The notes under the pieces are model-generated. The model searched no databases, was not told the DNA's origin, and worked only from the letters and a program-made list of their open reading frames with translations. Below, in pieces: positions 8,277 through 16,959 of a stretch of 64,000 bases of DNA. The stretch spans positions 1 to 64,000 of the forward strand of contig JAHIQI010000071.1 of assembly GCA_018902755.1 (NCBI GenBank), given 5' to 3'. The number at the start of each line of letters is the position of its first letter. The first letter of the stretch is position 1. The translations under genes were made by a program, and so were the position numbers. Source of the DNA: Pseudomonadota bacterium (GTDB lineage Bacteria; Desulfobacterota; Desulfarculia; Desulfarculales; Desulfarculaceae).

Positions 8277-8809
8277 AAGACAGACTGGAGATAGTGGCCA
8301 GTGGTTTCGGCGGCCAGGGCGTGGTGCGCCTGGGCCAGGTATTGGGCGAGGCCGCGGTGAAGGAAGGCCTCAGGGTCACCATGCTCAAGAGCCACGGCAC
8401 CGAAATGCGCGGCGGCTACGTGCGCGCCCAGGTGGTGCTATCGCCCAACACCATCGACAGCCCCATGTGCGAAAACCCCGACTTCTTCGTGGCCCTGTCC
8501 TCGGCGGCCTACAACCGCTTCAAGGACACCGTGCCCGAGAGCGGAGTTATCCTGTTCGATCCCGCCTTCGTGGAGGAGATCGACGAGAAGCTGGCCTGCA
8601 CTCACCGCGAGCTGCCGGCCAAGCAGTTGGCCATGGACAACTTCGGCCGTCCCATCTTCTCCAACTCCATCGCCCTGGGGGCCATGGCCAAGTTGCTGGA
8701 AAATGAGATGGACAAGGAAGTTATCCTGGAGAGCCTGCTGGAGATCATTCCCAAGTTCCATGACAAGAACCGGGAAGCCTTCCAGGTGGGCTACGACTAC
8801 ATGAGCTGA
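8273..8809 (+). CDS. 2-oxoacid:acceptor oxidoreductase, gamma subunit
   Basis: 178 residues, KorC/PadE type. Diagnostic N-terminus ASGFGGQGVVRLGQVLGEAA and SHGTEMRGGYVRAQVVLS. The gamma domain binds CoA in this enzyme superfamily. The ATG at 8273 overlaps the beta stop. Last gene of the four-gene complex; a hairpin follows immediately. Confidence 0.92.
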   Translation: MKDRLEIVASGFGGQGVVRLGQVLGEAAVKEGLRVTMLKSHGTEMRGGYVRAQVVLSPNTIDSPMCENPDFFVALSSAAYNRFKDTVPESGVILFDPAFVEEIDEKLACTHRELPAKQLAMDNFGRPIFSNSIALGAMAKLLENEMDKEVILESLLEIIPKFHDKNREAFQVGYDYMS

Positions 8810-8815
8810 TGCATA

Positions 8816-8841
8816 GGGGCCGCTCCTTGGGGGGCGGCCCC
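8816..8841 (+). terminator. hairpin after the oxidoreductase operon
   Basis: GGGGCCGC pairs with GCGGCCCC (8834-8841) seven bases after the stop; TTCCTT follows. Moderate terminator, so some read-through is likely. Confidence 0.55.
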
Positions 8842-9143
8842 TTCCTTGATCGTCCGGGGGTGGACTGGCGAGGAAGTAGTTTTTTAGCCGGCCATGAGCC
8901 GAGGCGGGGCGGGTCCGGGGGAGGGCCCCATGCCCGGGAGCCAAAGCCGCGGCCGACGAAATGGAAACATGGCAAAACGAGCGGACAACCGTCGTGTCCT
9001 GTTGAGGAGCGGTGGCTGATGATAGATAGGCGTGGGCAAAAGGCGGCTCGCGTAGGCCCGGGTTTTCCCCCGGGCTGCGGAGGGCGTGCTTGTTTTAACG
9101 GCTACTGTCGTTGTTTGGCCGCTTGTGTTGTTAAACATCGAAA
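8842..9143 (+). other. 300-base non-coding leader or spacer
   Basis: No convincing reading frame. It contains one GC hairpin (GCCCGGG...CCCGGGC near 9056-9075). It may be part of a 5' leader for the ligase gene, since a strong terminator lies at its end and close to that gene. No known riboswitch was recognised. Confidence 0.4.
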
Positions 9144-9177
9144 CCTGGTGCGGAGTTAAACTCCCACCGGGTTTTTT
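9144..9177 (+). terminator. strong intrinsic terminator in the leader of the CoA ligase gene
   Basis: Seven base pairs CCTGGTG/CACCGGG (one T-G wobble), a bulged C, then GGAGT/ACTCC around a TAA loop. TTTTTTGTTTT follows. It lies only 37 bases before the ligase start codon. It could end the upstream transcript or act as an attenuator. Confidence 0.8.
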
Positions 9178-9213
9178 GTTTTGCGGGCTCCGCCGAGGAG
9201 GGCGAGGTAAGCA

Positions 9214-10731
9214 ATGCGCACCATTAGATATTTTGTAGACAAACACGCGGCAGAGCAGCCGGACAAGACCTTTCTGGTCGCGCCGGAGCCGGGCTTGAGC
9301 CTCAGCTACGCCGGGCTCAAGGAAAGCTGCCTCAAGCTGGCCGATTTTTATTATTCCAAGGGCCTGGTCAAGGGAGACAAGGTCTCCTTCATGATGGGCA
9401 ACAGCATCCAAAGCGCCAAGATAATCGTGGGCACCATGTACGCCGGGCTGGTGGTGGCCCCGCTGAACCTGCAGGCCCAGCCGGACCAGCTCACCTACGT
9501 GCTGGACCACTCCGACTGCAAGATGGTGTTCGTGACCGAGATACAGAAAGAGCGCCTGATGGCGGCGCTGCAAGGAGTGAAGCGGCCCATAGAGATTATG
9601 GTCATCGACCGCAACGCCGAGGAAATCCTGCCCCACACCTGTTCCGCACCCGAGAGTCTGCCCCCGGTCTCCGAGGACGACGCGGCCCTGCTGCTCTACA
9701 CCTCGGGGACCACGGGTGTGCCCAAAGGAGTCATCCTCACCAACAAGAACATGTGTGCCGGCGGGGAGTACGTTATCGAGGCCCACGGCTTGGCCAAGGA
9801 CGACGTGGCCCTGTGCTCCCTGGTGCTCTATCACATCAACGCCCTGGTGGTGTCGTTGATGTCCACGGTGGTGCTGGGCTCCACGGTGGTGGTGCCCAAC
9901 AAGTTCAGCGTGGGCGAGTTCTGGCCGTTGATCAGCGACTACCGCTGCACCTGGTTCAGCGTGGTGCCCACCATCATCTCCTACCTGGTAAGCGGCAGCG
10001 AGATAGAGGGCCAGGGCTACCAGCTGGGGCAGCTTCGCTTCGGGCGCAGCGCCAGCAGCGCCCTGCCTCCTTCCCTGCACCATCAGTTCGAGGAAAAGTT
10101 CAAGGTGGGCATCGTGGAGACCATGGGCCTCACCGAGACCGCGGCTCCGGTCTTCAGCAACCCCATGGACCCGGCCGAGCGCAAGTACGGCTCGCCGGGG
10201 TGCGCCGTGGGCAACACCGCCAAGATCATCGACGAGCACGGGAAGGAGGTTCCCCGGGGCACCATTGGCGAGATCATGATCAAGGGCGACAACGTGATGA
10301 AGGAGTACTACAAGAATCCCGAAGTAACCGCCAAGACCCTGGAGCCGGATGGCTGGCTGCACACCGGCGATCTGGGCTACATGGACGAAGACGGCTTTGT
10401 TTTCGTGACCGGGCGGCTCAAGGAGCTGATCATCAAGGGCGGTGAGAACATCGCCCCCCGGGAGATCGACGAGGCGGCCTACAAGCACCCGGCGGTGCTG
10501 GACGCGGCGGCGGTGGGCATCCCGGACCAGCACTACGGCGAAGAGATTCTTCTGTGCGTCACCCTGAAACCAGATTGCACCTGCACATTGGAGGAGTTGG
10601 GGGCCCACTGCCTGGAGCACCTGGGCAAGTACAAGAGCCCCAAGGAGATAAGAATCCTGGAAGAGATGCCCAAAGGGCCCTCGGGCAAGATCCAACGCCT
10701 GAAGCTGCCCGAGATGCTGGGCTACAAATGA
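9214..10731 (+). CDS. AMP-forming acyl/aryl-CoA ligase
   Basis: 505-residue class I adenylate-forming enzyme. The ATP loop is YTSGTTGVPKG (162-172), MGLTETAAP forms the A5 region, and WLHTGDLGYMDEDGFVFVTGRLKELIIKGGENI is split across A7-A8. The catalytic Lys lies near position 492 in PSGKIQR. It activates a carboxylic acid to its CoA thioester at the expense of ATP to AMP. It sits between a 2-oxoacid oxidoreductase and a tricarboxylate-type transporter, so it probably activates the imported acid or an oxidation product. Substrate not identifiable. GAGGAGGGCGAGG upstream serves as the ribosome site. Confidence 0.88.
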   Translation: MRTIRYFVDKHAAEQPDKTFLVAPEPGLSLSYAGLKESCLKLADFYYSKGLVKGDKVSFMMGNSIQSAKIIVGTMYAGLVVAPLNLQAQPDQLTYVLDHSDCKMVFVTEIQKERLMAALQGVKRPIEIMVIDRNAEEILPHTCSAPESLPPVSEDDAALLLYTSGTTGVPKGVILTNKNMCAGGEYVIEAHGLAKDDVALCSLVLYHINALVVSLMSTVVLGSTVVVPNKFSVGEFWPLISDYRCTWFSVVPTIISYLVSGSEIEGQGYQLGQLRFGRSASSALPPSLHHQFEEKFKVGIVETMGLTETAAPVFSNPMDPAERKYGSPGCAVGNTAKIIDEHGKEVPRGTIGEIMIKGDNVMKEYYKNPEVTAKTLEPDGWLHTGDLGYMDEDGFVFVTGRLKELIIKGGENIAPREIDEAAYKHPAVLDAAAVGIPDQHYGEEILLCVTLKPDCTCTLEELGAHCLEHLGKYKSPKEIRILEEMPKGPSGKIQRLKLPEMLGYK

Positions 10732-10783
10732 ACCAGGCCCCGTAACGCGGCAAACCCATAAAGTTAGCCTGGAGAGGTGAGGT

Positions 10784-12310
10784 TTGGTCGACTTTATAAC
10801 ATATTTTCCCCAGGCCCTGACCCCCATCAACCTTTTGGTGTTGGTGCTGGGAGTCATCGGCGGCCTATTCTTGGGAGCCACGCCGGGGCTCAGCCCCACC
10901 ATGGCCGTGGCCCTGCTAGTTCCCTTTACCTTTCACATGGAACCAGCCACCGGCCTGGTTCTATTGGGCGCGGTGTACACCGCCACCGTGGCCGGCGGGG
11001 CCATCTCGGCCATCCTGATAAACATCCCCGGCGCCCCGGCCAACATAGCCACCCTTTTGGACGGCCATCCCATGGCCAAGCAGGGGCAGGCCCAAAAAGC
11101 CCTTTACTACTGTTTCATCTCCTCGCTGGTGGGCGGCCTGTTCGGCATGGCCATGATGATATTCTTCACCCCGCCCCTGGCCGAGATTTCCATGGAGTTC
11201 GGTCCCTCGGAGATGTTCTGGATCGCGGTGTTCGGCATCTCGGTCATGGCCGGGCTTACCTCCGGGTCGGTGCTCAAGGGGCTGATCGGAGGCATGTTCG
11301 GCCTGCTGGTGTCGGTGATCGGCTACAGCCCCATGCTGGCCACTCCCCGCTTCGTGTTCCATGACGTGCTCACCGGCGGCGTGGCCATCGTGCCAGCCCT
11401 TATCGGGCTCTTCGCCATTCCCCAGGTCTTTTCGCTCATGGAGAGCTCCCAAAAGGTCGCCAGCGATGTGGAGTTCAAGCCCCAAAAGGGCATCCTGATG
11501 AAGACCATCAAGGAGAACCTTCGCCACGTCAAGGCCCTGTCCATCGGTTCGGTGGTAGGCTCCATCATCGGGGTGATCCCCGGTGCGGGCGGCCAGGTGG
11601 CCGGGCTAATCGCCTATGACCAGGTGCGCAAGTTCAGCAAAAACCCCCAATCCTTCGGCACCGGCAACCCCGAGGGCGTGGCCGTGGCCGAATCGGCCAA
11701 CAACGCCATGGTGGGGCCGTCCCTGATTCCGCTGCTCACCCTGAGCGTGCCCGGCTCGCCCACCGCAGCGGTACTTTTGGGAGGCCTTTTGATCCACGGC
11801 CTGTTCCCGGGGCCGGACCTTTTCCGCGAGCATGCCGCGGTCACCTACACCTTCATTGCCTCTTTGGTGCTGGCCCAGATCGCCATGTGCGTCTTCGGCA
11901 TCTTGATGTCGCGCTACTCGCATAGCGTGATGAAGGTGCCGGACCTGGAAATGGCCGCCGCGGTCACCGTGCTGGCGATTTTCGGAACCTACAGCGTGCA
12001 GAACAGCTTTGACGACGTCGTGGTGATGTTCGCCCTGGGCACCATCATGTACATCGGGCGCAAGGTGGGCTTTTCGGCCGCTCCGGTGGTGCTGGGCATA
12101 ATCTTGGGGGCCATTGCCGAGGACAACTTCCTAAAGGGCAAGCTCATAGCCGACACCGACGTGGGCGTGATGGTCTATTTCTTCACCGGCTCCCTGAACC
12201 TCATTATCATCGCCCTGTGCGCCGCCTCGGTGGGTTACAGTGTGTTCAGCGAAGTGCGCCAGTACAAGAAGGCCAAGGCGCGGGCCCGGGCCAAGGAGGC
12301 TGGGTCATGA
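10784..12310 (+). CDS. tctA: tripartite tricarboxylate transporter, large membrane subunit TctA
   Basis: 508 residues with about twelve hydrophobic segments. TctA signatures include GATPGLSPTMAVALLVPFTF near the N-terminus and GVIPGAGGQVAGLIAYDQ in the repeat half. A TTG start at 10784 is chosen because GGAGAGG (10771-10777) is well placed and the encoded N-terminus has the family length; no in-frame ATG precedes the first membrane helix. The transporter imports carboxylates, using a sodium or proton gradient and the periplasmic TctC. The gene order A-B-C is inverted relative to Salmonella tctCBA. Confidence 0.93.
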   Translation: MVDFITYFPQALTPINLLVLVLGVIGGLFLGATPGLSPTMAVALLVPFTFHMEPATGLVLLGAVYTATVAGGAISAILINIPGAPANIATLLDGHPMAKQGQAQKALYYCFISSLVGGLFGMAMMIFFTPPLAEISMEFGPSEMFWIAVFGISVMAGLTSGSVLKGLIGGMFGLLVSVIGYSPMLATPRFVFHDVLTGGVAIVPALIGLFAIPQVFSLMESSQKVASDVEFKPQKGILMKTIKENLRHVKALSIGSVVGSIIGVIPGAGGQVAGLIAYDQVRKFSKNPQSFGTGNPEGVAVAESANNAMVGPSLIPLLTLSVPGSPTAAVLLGGLLIHGLFPGPDLFREHAAVTYTFIASLVLAQIAMCVFGILMSRYSHSVMKVPDLEMAAAVTVLAIFGTYSVQNSFDDVVVMFALGTIMYIGRKVGFSAAPVVLGIILGAIAEDNFLKGKLIADTDVGVMVYFFTGSLNLIIIALCAASVGYSVFSEVRQYKKAKARARAKEAGS

Positions 12311-12747
12311 ATCGCGATGCCATAGTCGGTCTGGTATGTCTCGTCCTCTCGGCGGTGCTTTACGCCACCCTGGGCCACATAGAAGAGCCCCGGGCGGCGG
12401 CGTTTCCCCGCACCATCATCATCGCCATGGGATTTCTTTCGGCCCTTATGCTTTTGCAGCATCTGTTGTTCCCCAAGCCCCAGGCCAAGCAGGCGCCTTT
12501 CCCCCTGCTGAGGGTGGGCGGCCTTTTCGTGATCATCATTGTTTATTTGGCCATGTTGGAGGTGGTGGGTTTCTACCTGGCCTCCTTCCTGTTCTTCATG
12601 GCGGTGGTGTGCATCATGGGCTTCAAGCGGCTCACCACCAAGCAGGTCCTCAGTTGGGCGCTGGGGGCGGTGGTCTTCACCGGCGTGCTGTTCGTTTTGT
12701 TCAAGGTGCTTCTAGAGGTGCAAACCCCGCGCGGCCTGTTGATCTGA
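12307..12747 (+). CDS. tctB: tripartite tricarboxylate transporter, small membrane subunit TctB
   Basis: 146 residues with four predicted membrane helices (LVCLVLSAVLYATL; IIIAMGFLSALMLLQHL; GGLFVIIIVYLAMLE; ALGAVVFTGVLFVLF), the TctB topology. The ATG overlaps the tctA stop (ATGA). It pairs with TctA to form the membrane complex. Confidence 0.88.
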   Translation: MNRDAIVGLVCLVLSAVLYATLGHIEEPRAAAFPRTIIIAMGFLSALMLLQHLLFPKPQAKQAPFPLLRVGGLFVIIIVYLAMLEVVGFYLASFLFFMAVVCIMGFKRLTTKQVLSWALGAVVFTGVLFVLFKVLLEVQTPRGLLI

Positions 12748-12844
12748 CCGGCCGGCAGGGAGGTAGGAGAGAGGCAGTTTCGGGCCGCCACATGGGCAGC
12801 GTACGAGCCCGGCGGCCACAACCAAATTCTCCAGGAGGATATGT

Positions 12845-13834
12845 ATGAAGGGTAAGAGGTTCTTGACTCGTTTGGCGGCGGTGGCCTTGGCAGTCGCCCT
12901 GATGCTGGCCTTTGGCTTGCCGGCCATGGCCGAGAACTATCCGGACAAACCTGTAAGCATGATCGTTACTTATTCGCCGGGCGGGGCCACCGACTTCCAG
13001 GCTCGCCTGGTGACCATGCTGGCCAGTAACGACAATTACCTGGGACAGCCCATCGTGATCATCAACAAGCCCGGCGCGGGCGGCCAGGTTGGCTGGAACT
13101 GGTTCATCGAGAAGGGCTCCAAGGACGGCTACACCCTGGCCACCTACAACGTTCCCCACTTCATCGCCCAGAGCATCGTCTATCCCACCAAGTATGACAT
13201 CAACACTTTTGAGCCGGTGGGTAACTGGGGCGCCGACCCGGCGGTGCTTATCGTGCCCAAGGACAGCCCCTTTAACAGCGTCAAGGACCTTGTGGCCTAC
13301 GCCAAGCAGAACCCCGGCAAGATCACCCTGTCCGGCGCGGGCATGTACGTGGGCCACCACATCGCCGCCTTGCAGCTGATGAAGGCCGCGGGCGTCAAGC
13401 TGACCTACATCCCGGAAAAGGGCGGCGTGCCGGCCATGCAGTCGGTCATCTCGGGCAAGGTGAAGGCGGGCTTCAACAACCTGTCCGACTCCTTCCGCAA
13501 CCAAGACCGGCTTAAGATCCTGGCCATCGCCGACCTGGAGCGCCACGAGTTCCTGCCCAAGGTGCCCACCCTCAAGGAAGAGGGCATCGACGTGGACAAC
13601 TCCAGCGTGAACTACCGCGGCGTGGTGCTGCCCAAGGGCGCTCCCCCGGCGGTGATCGCCAAGCTGTCCGAGGTCTTCCCCAAGATGTTCGCCGACAAGA
13701 AGGTCAAGGCCAAGATGAAGGCCTCGGGAAGCCCCGAGAAGGTCATGACCCGCGACCAGGTCATCAAGATGTTCAAGGAGCGTCAAGTCTACCTGGAGGG
13801 CCTGCTGGCCGAGCTGAAGAAGAAGAAGAAGTAA
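12845..13834 (+). CDS. tctC: tripartite tricarboxylate transporter substrate-binding protein TctC (Bug family)
   Basis: 329 residues. A Sec signal peptide (about 1-29, ending AMA) precedes a Bug-type binding fold. The first beta-strand reads YPDKPVSMIVTYSPGGATDF, followed by INKPGAGGQVGW, which holds the carboxylate ligand in this family. AGGAGGA at 12833-12839 is a near-perfect ribosome site, and the 97-base gap after tctB suggests separate, higher expression of the binding protein. The Lys-rich tail ends in five Lys. Ligand unknown; Bug proteins bind organic acids, aromatic acids and amides. Confidence 0.92.
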   Translation: MKGKRFLTRLAAVALAVALMLAFGLPAMAENYPDKPVSMIVTYSPGGATDFQARLVTMLASNDNYLGQPIVIINKPGAGGQVGWNWFIEKGSKDGYTLATYNVPHFIAQSIVYPTKYDINTFEPVGNWGADPAVLIVPKDSPFNSVKDLVAYAKQNPGKITLSGAGMYVGHHIAALQLMKAAGVKLTYIPEKGGVPAMQSVISGKVKAGFNNLSDSFRNQDRLKILAIADLERHEFLPKVPTLKEEGIDVDNSSVNYRGVVLPKGAPPAVIAKLSEVFPKMFADKKVKAKMKASGSPEKVMTRDQVIKMFKERQVYLEGLLAELKKKKK

Positions 13835-13873
13835 GCCAAAGCCTCGGGGCGGCCCGCCCCGGGAGCGAGCATG

Positions 13874-13913
13874 AAAAACCCCGGCCGGAGCTTAGGCTCC
13901 GGCCGGGGTTTTT
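13874..13913. terminator. bidirectional intrinsic terminator
   Basis: An 18-bp perfect stem runs from AAAAACCCCGG... to ...CCGGGGTTTTT around a TTAG loop. A-run on the left and T-run on the right, so it can end both the tctABC transcript and the converging formate dehydrogenase transcript. Confidence 0.93.
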
Positions 13914-13968
13914 CATTCGGTTGGTCGTCTCAGGGGTTCGCGCCCGGCACCCCGCAGAGGCTGGAGAC

Positions 13969-14061
13969 TCAAACCGGCAGGGGCAATATCCCGCTGGTCC
14001 AGCCGGCCACCAGGACGGCCAGCACCAGCAGCCACCACCAGCGGTCCAGCAGGCGCTTCAT
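13969..14061 (-). CDS. 30-residue single-helix membrane peptide coupled to fdhA
   Basis: The ATG (complement of 14059-14061) directly abuts the fdhA stop (TAA then ATG) and the frame ends in TGA at 13969-13971. The product starts MKRLLDRWWWLL, continues with a Val/Leu/Ala helix and ends PLPV, so it is a positive-inside single-span peptide with three Trp at the interface. It is too short for standard gene finders and is followed by the bidirectional terminator, so it is on the fdhA transcript. It may anchor or stabilise the dehydrogenase at the membrane (inference). Chance occurrence cannot be excluded without homologues. Confidence 0.55.
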   Translation of the reverse strand: MKRLLDRWWWLLVLAVLVAGWTSGILPLPV

Positions 14062-16101
14062 TTAGGCCGCCTTGTCCAGCTTCACCGCGCAGACCTTGAA
14101 CTCGGGGATCTTGCACACCGGGTCCAGGGCCGGGTTGGTGAGCACGTTGGCGCAGGCCTCCATGAAGTGGAAGGGCACGAAGACCATGCCCGGCCGCACC
14201 CGCTCGGTGATCATGGCCTTGGCCTGGATGGTGCCGCGCCGGGTGGTGAGCTGGAGCATCTCGCCCTCGCTGACCCCCAACCTGTCCGCCTCCACCGGGT
14301 TGATCTCGGCGAAGCCTTCAGGCATCAGGGCGTGCAGGGAGGGGGAGTTGCGGGTCATGGTGCCGGTGTGATAGTGCACGTGGGCCCGCCCGGTGGTGAG
14401 CCACAGGGGGTACTCCTCGTCCACCACCTCGGCCGGGGCGCGCCACTCGATGGCGTGGAACAGACCCTTGCCCCGGGCGAACTTGCCACCGGCGTGCAGG
14501 AACTTGGTGCCGGGGTGGTCCTGGTTGGGGCAGGGCCACAACAGCCCCTCGCCCTCCAGGCGCTCGTAGTTGATGCCGCCGTACTGGGGGGTCACCTGGG
14601 CTATCTCGTCCATGATCTCGGCCGGAGAGGCGTAGTTCATGGGGTAGCCGAAACGGTTGCTGATCTCCTGGGTAATCTCCCAGTCGGCCTTGGAGTCGCC
14701 CACCGGCTCCACCGCCTTGTGCAGGCGCTGCACCCGGCGCTCGGTGTTGCTGAAGGTGCCGTCCTTCTCGGCGTAGGAGGCCCCGGGCAAGACCACGTGG
14801 GCCAGCTGGGCGGTCTGGTGGTCGAAGATGTCCTGGACAACCAAGAGCTCGGCCTTTTTGAGAGCCAGTTCCACGTGGTGCTGGTCCGGGTCGCTCATCA
14901 TGGGGTTCTCGCCCACCACGAACAGGACCTTCACCGATCCGTCGTTCAGGCCGGTGAGCATGTCCGGGATCTTGAGGCCCGCCTTGGGGCTGAGCTCGGC
15001 GTTCCAGGCCTTGGCGAACTTGGCCTGATTATCGGGCACGTCCACCTTTTGGTAGCCGGGGTACACGTCGGGCAGACCGCCCATGTCGCAGGCGCCCTGC
15101 ACGTTGTTCTGGCCGCGCAGGGGGTTCACGCCGGTGGACTCCCGGCCGATCTGGCCGGTGAGCATGGCCAGGTTGGCCAGGCTCTTCACGTTGTCAACGC
15201 CGGAGGTGTGCTGGGTGATGCCCATGCAGTAGACGATGGAGCCGGCCGGGGCCTTGGCGTATTTTTCGGCGATGAAGTAGAGGTCTTGCTTGGATACGCC
15301 GGTTAGCTCGGTGGTGCGCTCGGGGGTGTAGCCCTCCACCAGGGCCTTGAAGTCTTCGTAGCCCTCGGTGTTGTCGTCGATGAACTGCTGGTTTTGCCAG
15401 CCCTCTTTTATGATGATGTGGGCGATGCCGTTGATCAGGGCGGCGTCGGAGCCCAGGGCCTGGCTCACGTAGAGGTCGGCGGTCAGGGCCAGCTGAATTT
15501 TGCGGGGGTCGGCCACGATGATGGTGGCCCCGTTCTTTTTGGCCCTGTAGAGCCGGTCGGCCACCAGGGGGTGGGCGGCGGTGGTGTTGGAGCCGATCAC
15601 GAAGATGGTGTCGGCGCCGGCCAGCTCCTCGATGGAGTTGGTCATTGCTCCGGAGCCGAAGGCGGCGGCCAGACCGGCCACCGTGGAGCTGTGTCAGAGG
15701 CGTGCGCAGTGATCGACGTTATTGGTGCCGACCCCCGCGCGGGCGAACTTTTGCAGGACGTAGTTGTCCTCGTTGGTTATCTTGGCCGAGGCCAAAAAGG
15801 CGATGGAGTCCGGGCCGTGCTCGGCCTTGATCTTCTTTAGCTTGTCGGCCACGTAGTCCAGGGCCTCGTCCCAGGAAACCTCCACCAACTCGCCGTTCTT
15901 GCGCAGCAGGGGGTTGGTGAGCCGCCGGGGGCTCTGCACGAACTCGTGCACCTTCCAGCCCTTGACGCACAGCTTGCCGTTGTTCACCGGGCTGGTGGCC
16001 GAGGGCTTGGTGCCCACCAGTTTTCCATCGATGGTTTCCAGATAAAAACTGCACCCGCAGCCGCAATAGGGGCAAACGGACAAGGTGCTTTTGTAATCCA
16101 T
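14062..16101 (-). CDS. fdhA: formate dehydrogenase catalytic subunit, selenocysteine-containing
   Basis: 679 residues if the in-frame TGA at 15694-15696 is read as selenocysteine (residue 136). The context DHCARL-U-HSSTVAGLA is the classic active-site motif of molybdenum/tungsten formate dehydrogenases. The N-terminus carries the [4Fe-4S] site CPYCGCGCSF...C, then the bis-molybdopterin domains (GSNTTAAHP, MGITQHTSGVDNV, RGQNNVQGACDMG) and the C-terminal dinucleotide-binding fold. It oxidises formate or reduces CO2. It lies downstream of an FrhB-like Fe-S protein and a flavoprotein, so it is probably a soluble cytoplasmic complex; there is no Tat signal. Ordinary gene callers would split this gene in two. 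Confidence 0.93.
15663..15696 (-). promoter_or_regulatory. bacterial SECIS element with UGA selenocysteine codon
   Basis: On the minus strand the UGA is followed, 11 bases later, by an 8-bp stem CGGUGGCC / GGCCGCCG (one U-G pair) closed by a GGUCU loop. The E. coli fdhF SECIS has the same GGUCU apical loop. This supports SelB-dependent recoding. Confidence 0.85.
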
Positions 16102-16134
16102 GATCCCGTCTCTCTCAGGCTAGAGGAGCGTCTG

Positions 16135-16917
16135 CTAAAGCTGGGCCGCCGGTTGGGGCTGGGGCCGGGGGGCCGCTCCCACCAAGGGGATGCCCTGACC
16201 CACCAGCTGAGCCACCAGGCGGTAAAGTTTCTTCAGGGGTATGCCCGCCGGGCAGGCCGCCTCGCATAGGCCGCAGTACACGCAACGGTCCACCATGTGC
16301 ACCGCGCGGGTGAACAGGAAGTTGGGCGTGGGCGGCAGCTGGCGCTGGGGCAGCATGGCCTCCTCCTCCAGGGTGCACTCGTGGCACACGCACACCGGAC
16401 AGGAGTTCTTGCAGCCCAGGCACTTGAGGCAGCGGTCCGCCTCGCCGAACCACTGCTGGAGCTCGGCCATGAGGTCGGCCATGTCCGACTCGGGCGGGGG
16501 GAAGCCTTCCATCTTTTCCCCGGCCACCATGGCGTCGGGCCAGGGTTTGGCGCATTCGCAGGCCTTGGCCAGTTCCTCGGGGCAGGAGAAGCCCACCGGG
16601 ATCACTCGCCCGGCCGTCATGGGGCAGGCGCGGTCCTCCTTGAGCAGCTGGTTCAGGGCCCGCTCGTCGCAGCCCCTCACCATGACGCCGAACTTCTCCT
16701 GAGGGAAACGTTCGGCCAGGGTGTACAGGAGCTTGACCAGGGGGTAGCGGGCGTCGCCCAGGCCCTGGCCGTCGCCCAGGGAGAGCATGTCCAGCTCGGC
16801 GGGGTCGGTGAACAGGTGCGGGGCGATGTGCACCCCCTCCTGCTTGAGGGCCAGGAAACCACCGATTTCGCCGCTGCTCAAAAGCGCCTTGGCGCGTTCA
16901 ATAATTTTTTGCTTCAT
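16135..16917 (-). CDS. FrhB-like/4Fe-4S dicluster electron-transfer subunit of formate dehydrogenase
   Basis: 260 residues. The N-terminal part (MVRGCDERALNQLL...VGFSCPEELAKACECAKPWP) resembles the coenzyme F420 hydrogenase/dehydrogenase beta family (FrhB/FdhB). After CLKCLGCKNSCPVCVCHECT comes an HdrC-like ferredoxin motif CVYCGLCEAACPAGIPL. A Pro/Gln-rich tail ends the protein. It probably links the catalytic subunit to the flavoprotein encoded upstream. The spacing to fdhA is 33 bases, so they are co-transcribed. Flavin or F420 binding is not evident from the sequence alone. Confidence 0.75.
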   Translation of the reverse strand: MKQKIIERAKALLSSGEIGGFLALKQEGVHIAPHLFTDPAELDMLSLGDGQGLGDARYPLVKLLYTLAERFPQEKFGVMVRGCDERALNQLLKEDRACPMTAGRVIPVGFSCPEELAKACECAKPWPDAMVAGEKMEGFPPPESDMADLMAELQQWFGEADRCLKCLGCKNSCPVCVCHECTLEEEAMLPQRQLPPTPNFLFTRAVHMVDRCVYCGLCEAACPAGIPLKKLYRLVAQLVGQGIPLVGAAPRPQPQPAAQL

Positions 16918-16959
16918 GTCTCTATCCGCTCTCGGTCTATTCGGCCGCGCGGGGGGCCG

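Noticed and set aside
15681..15696. fdhA broken by a nonsense mutation, or two genes
   Set aside because: The stop is TGA at the exact selenocysteine position, with an in-phase continuation and a SECIS stem-loop. Recoding explains it fully.
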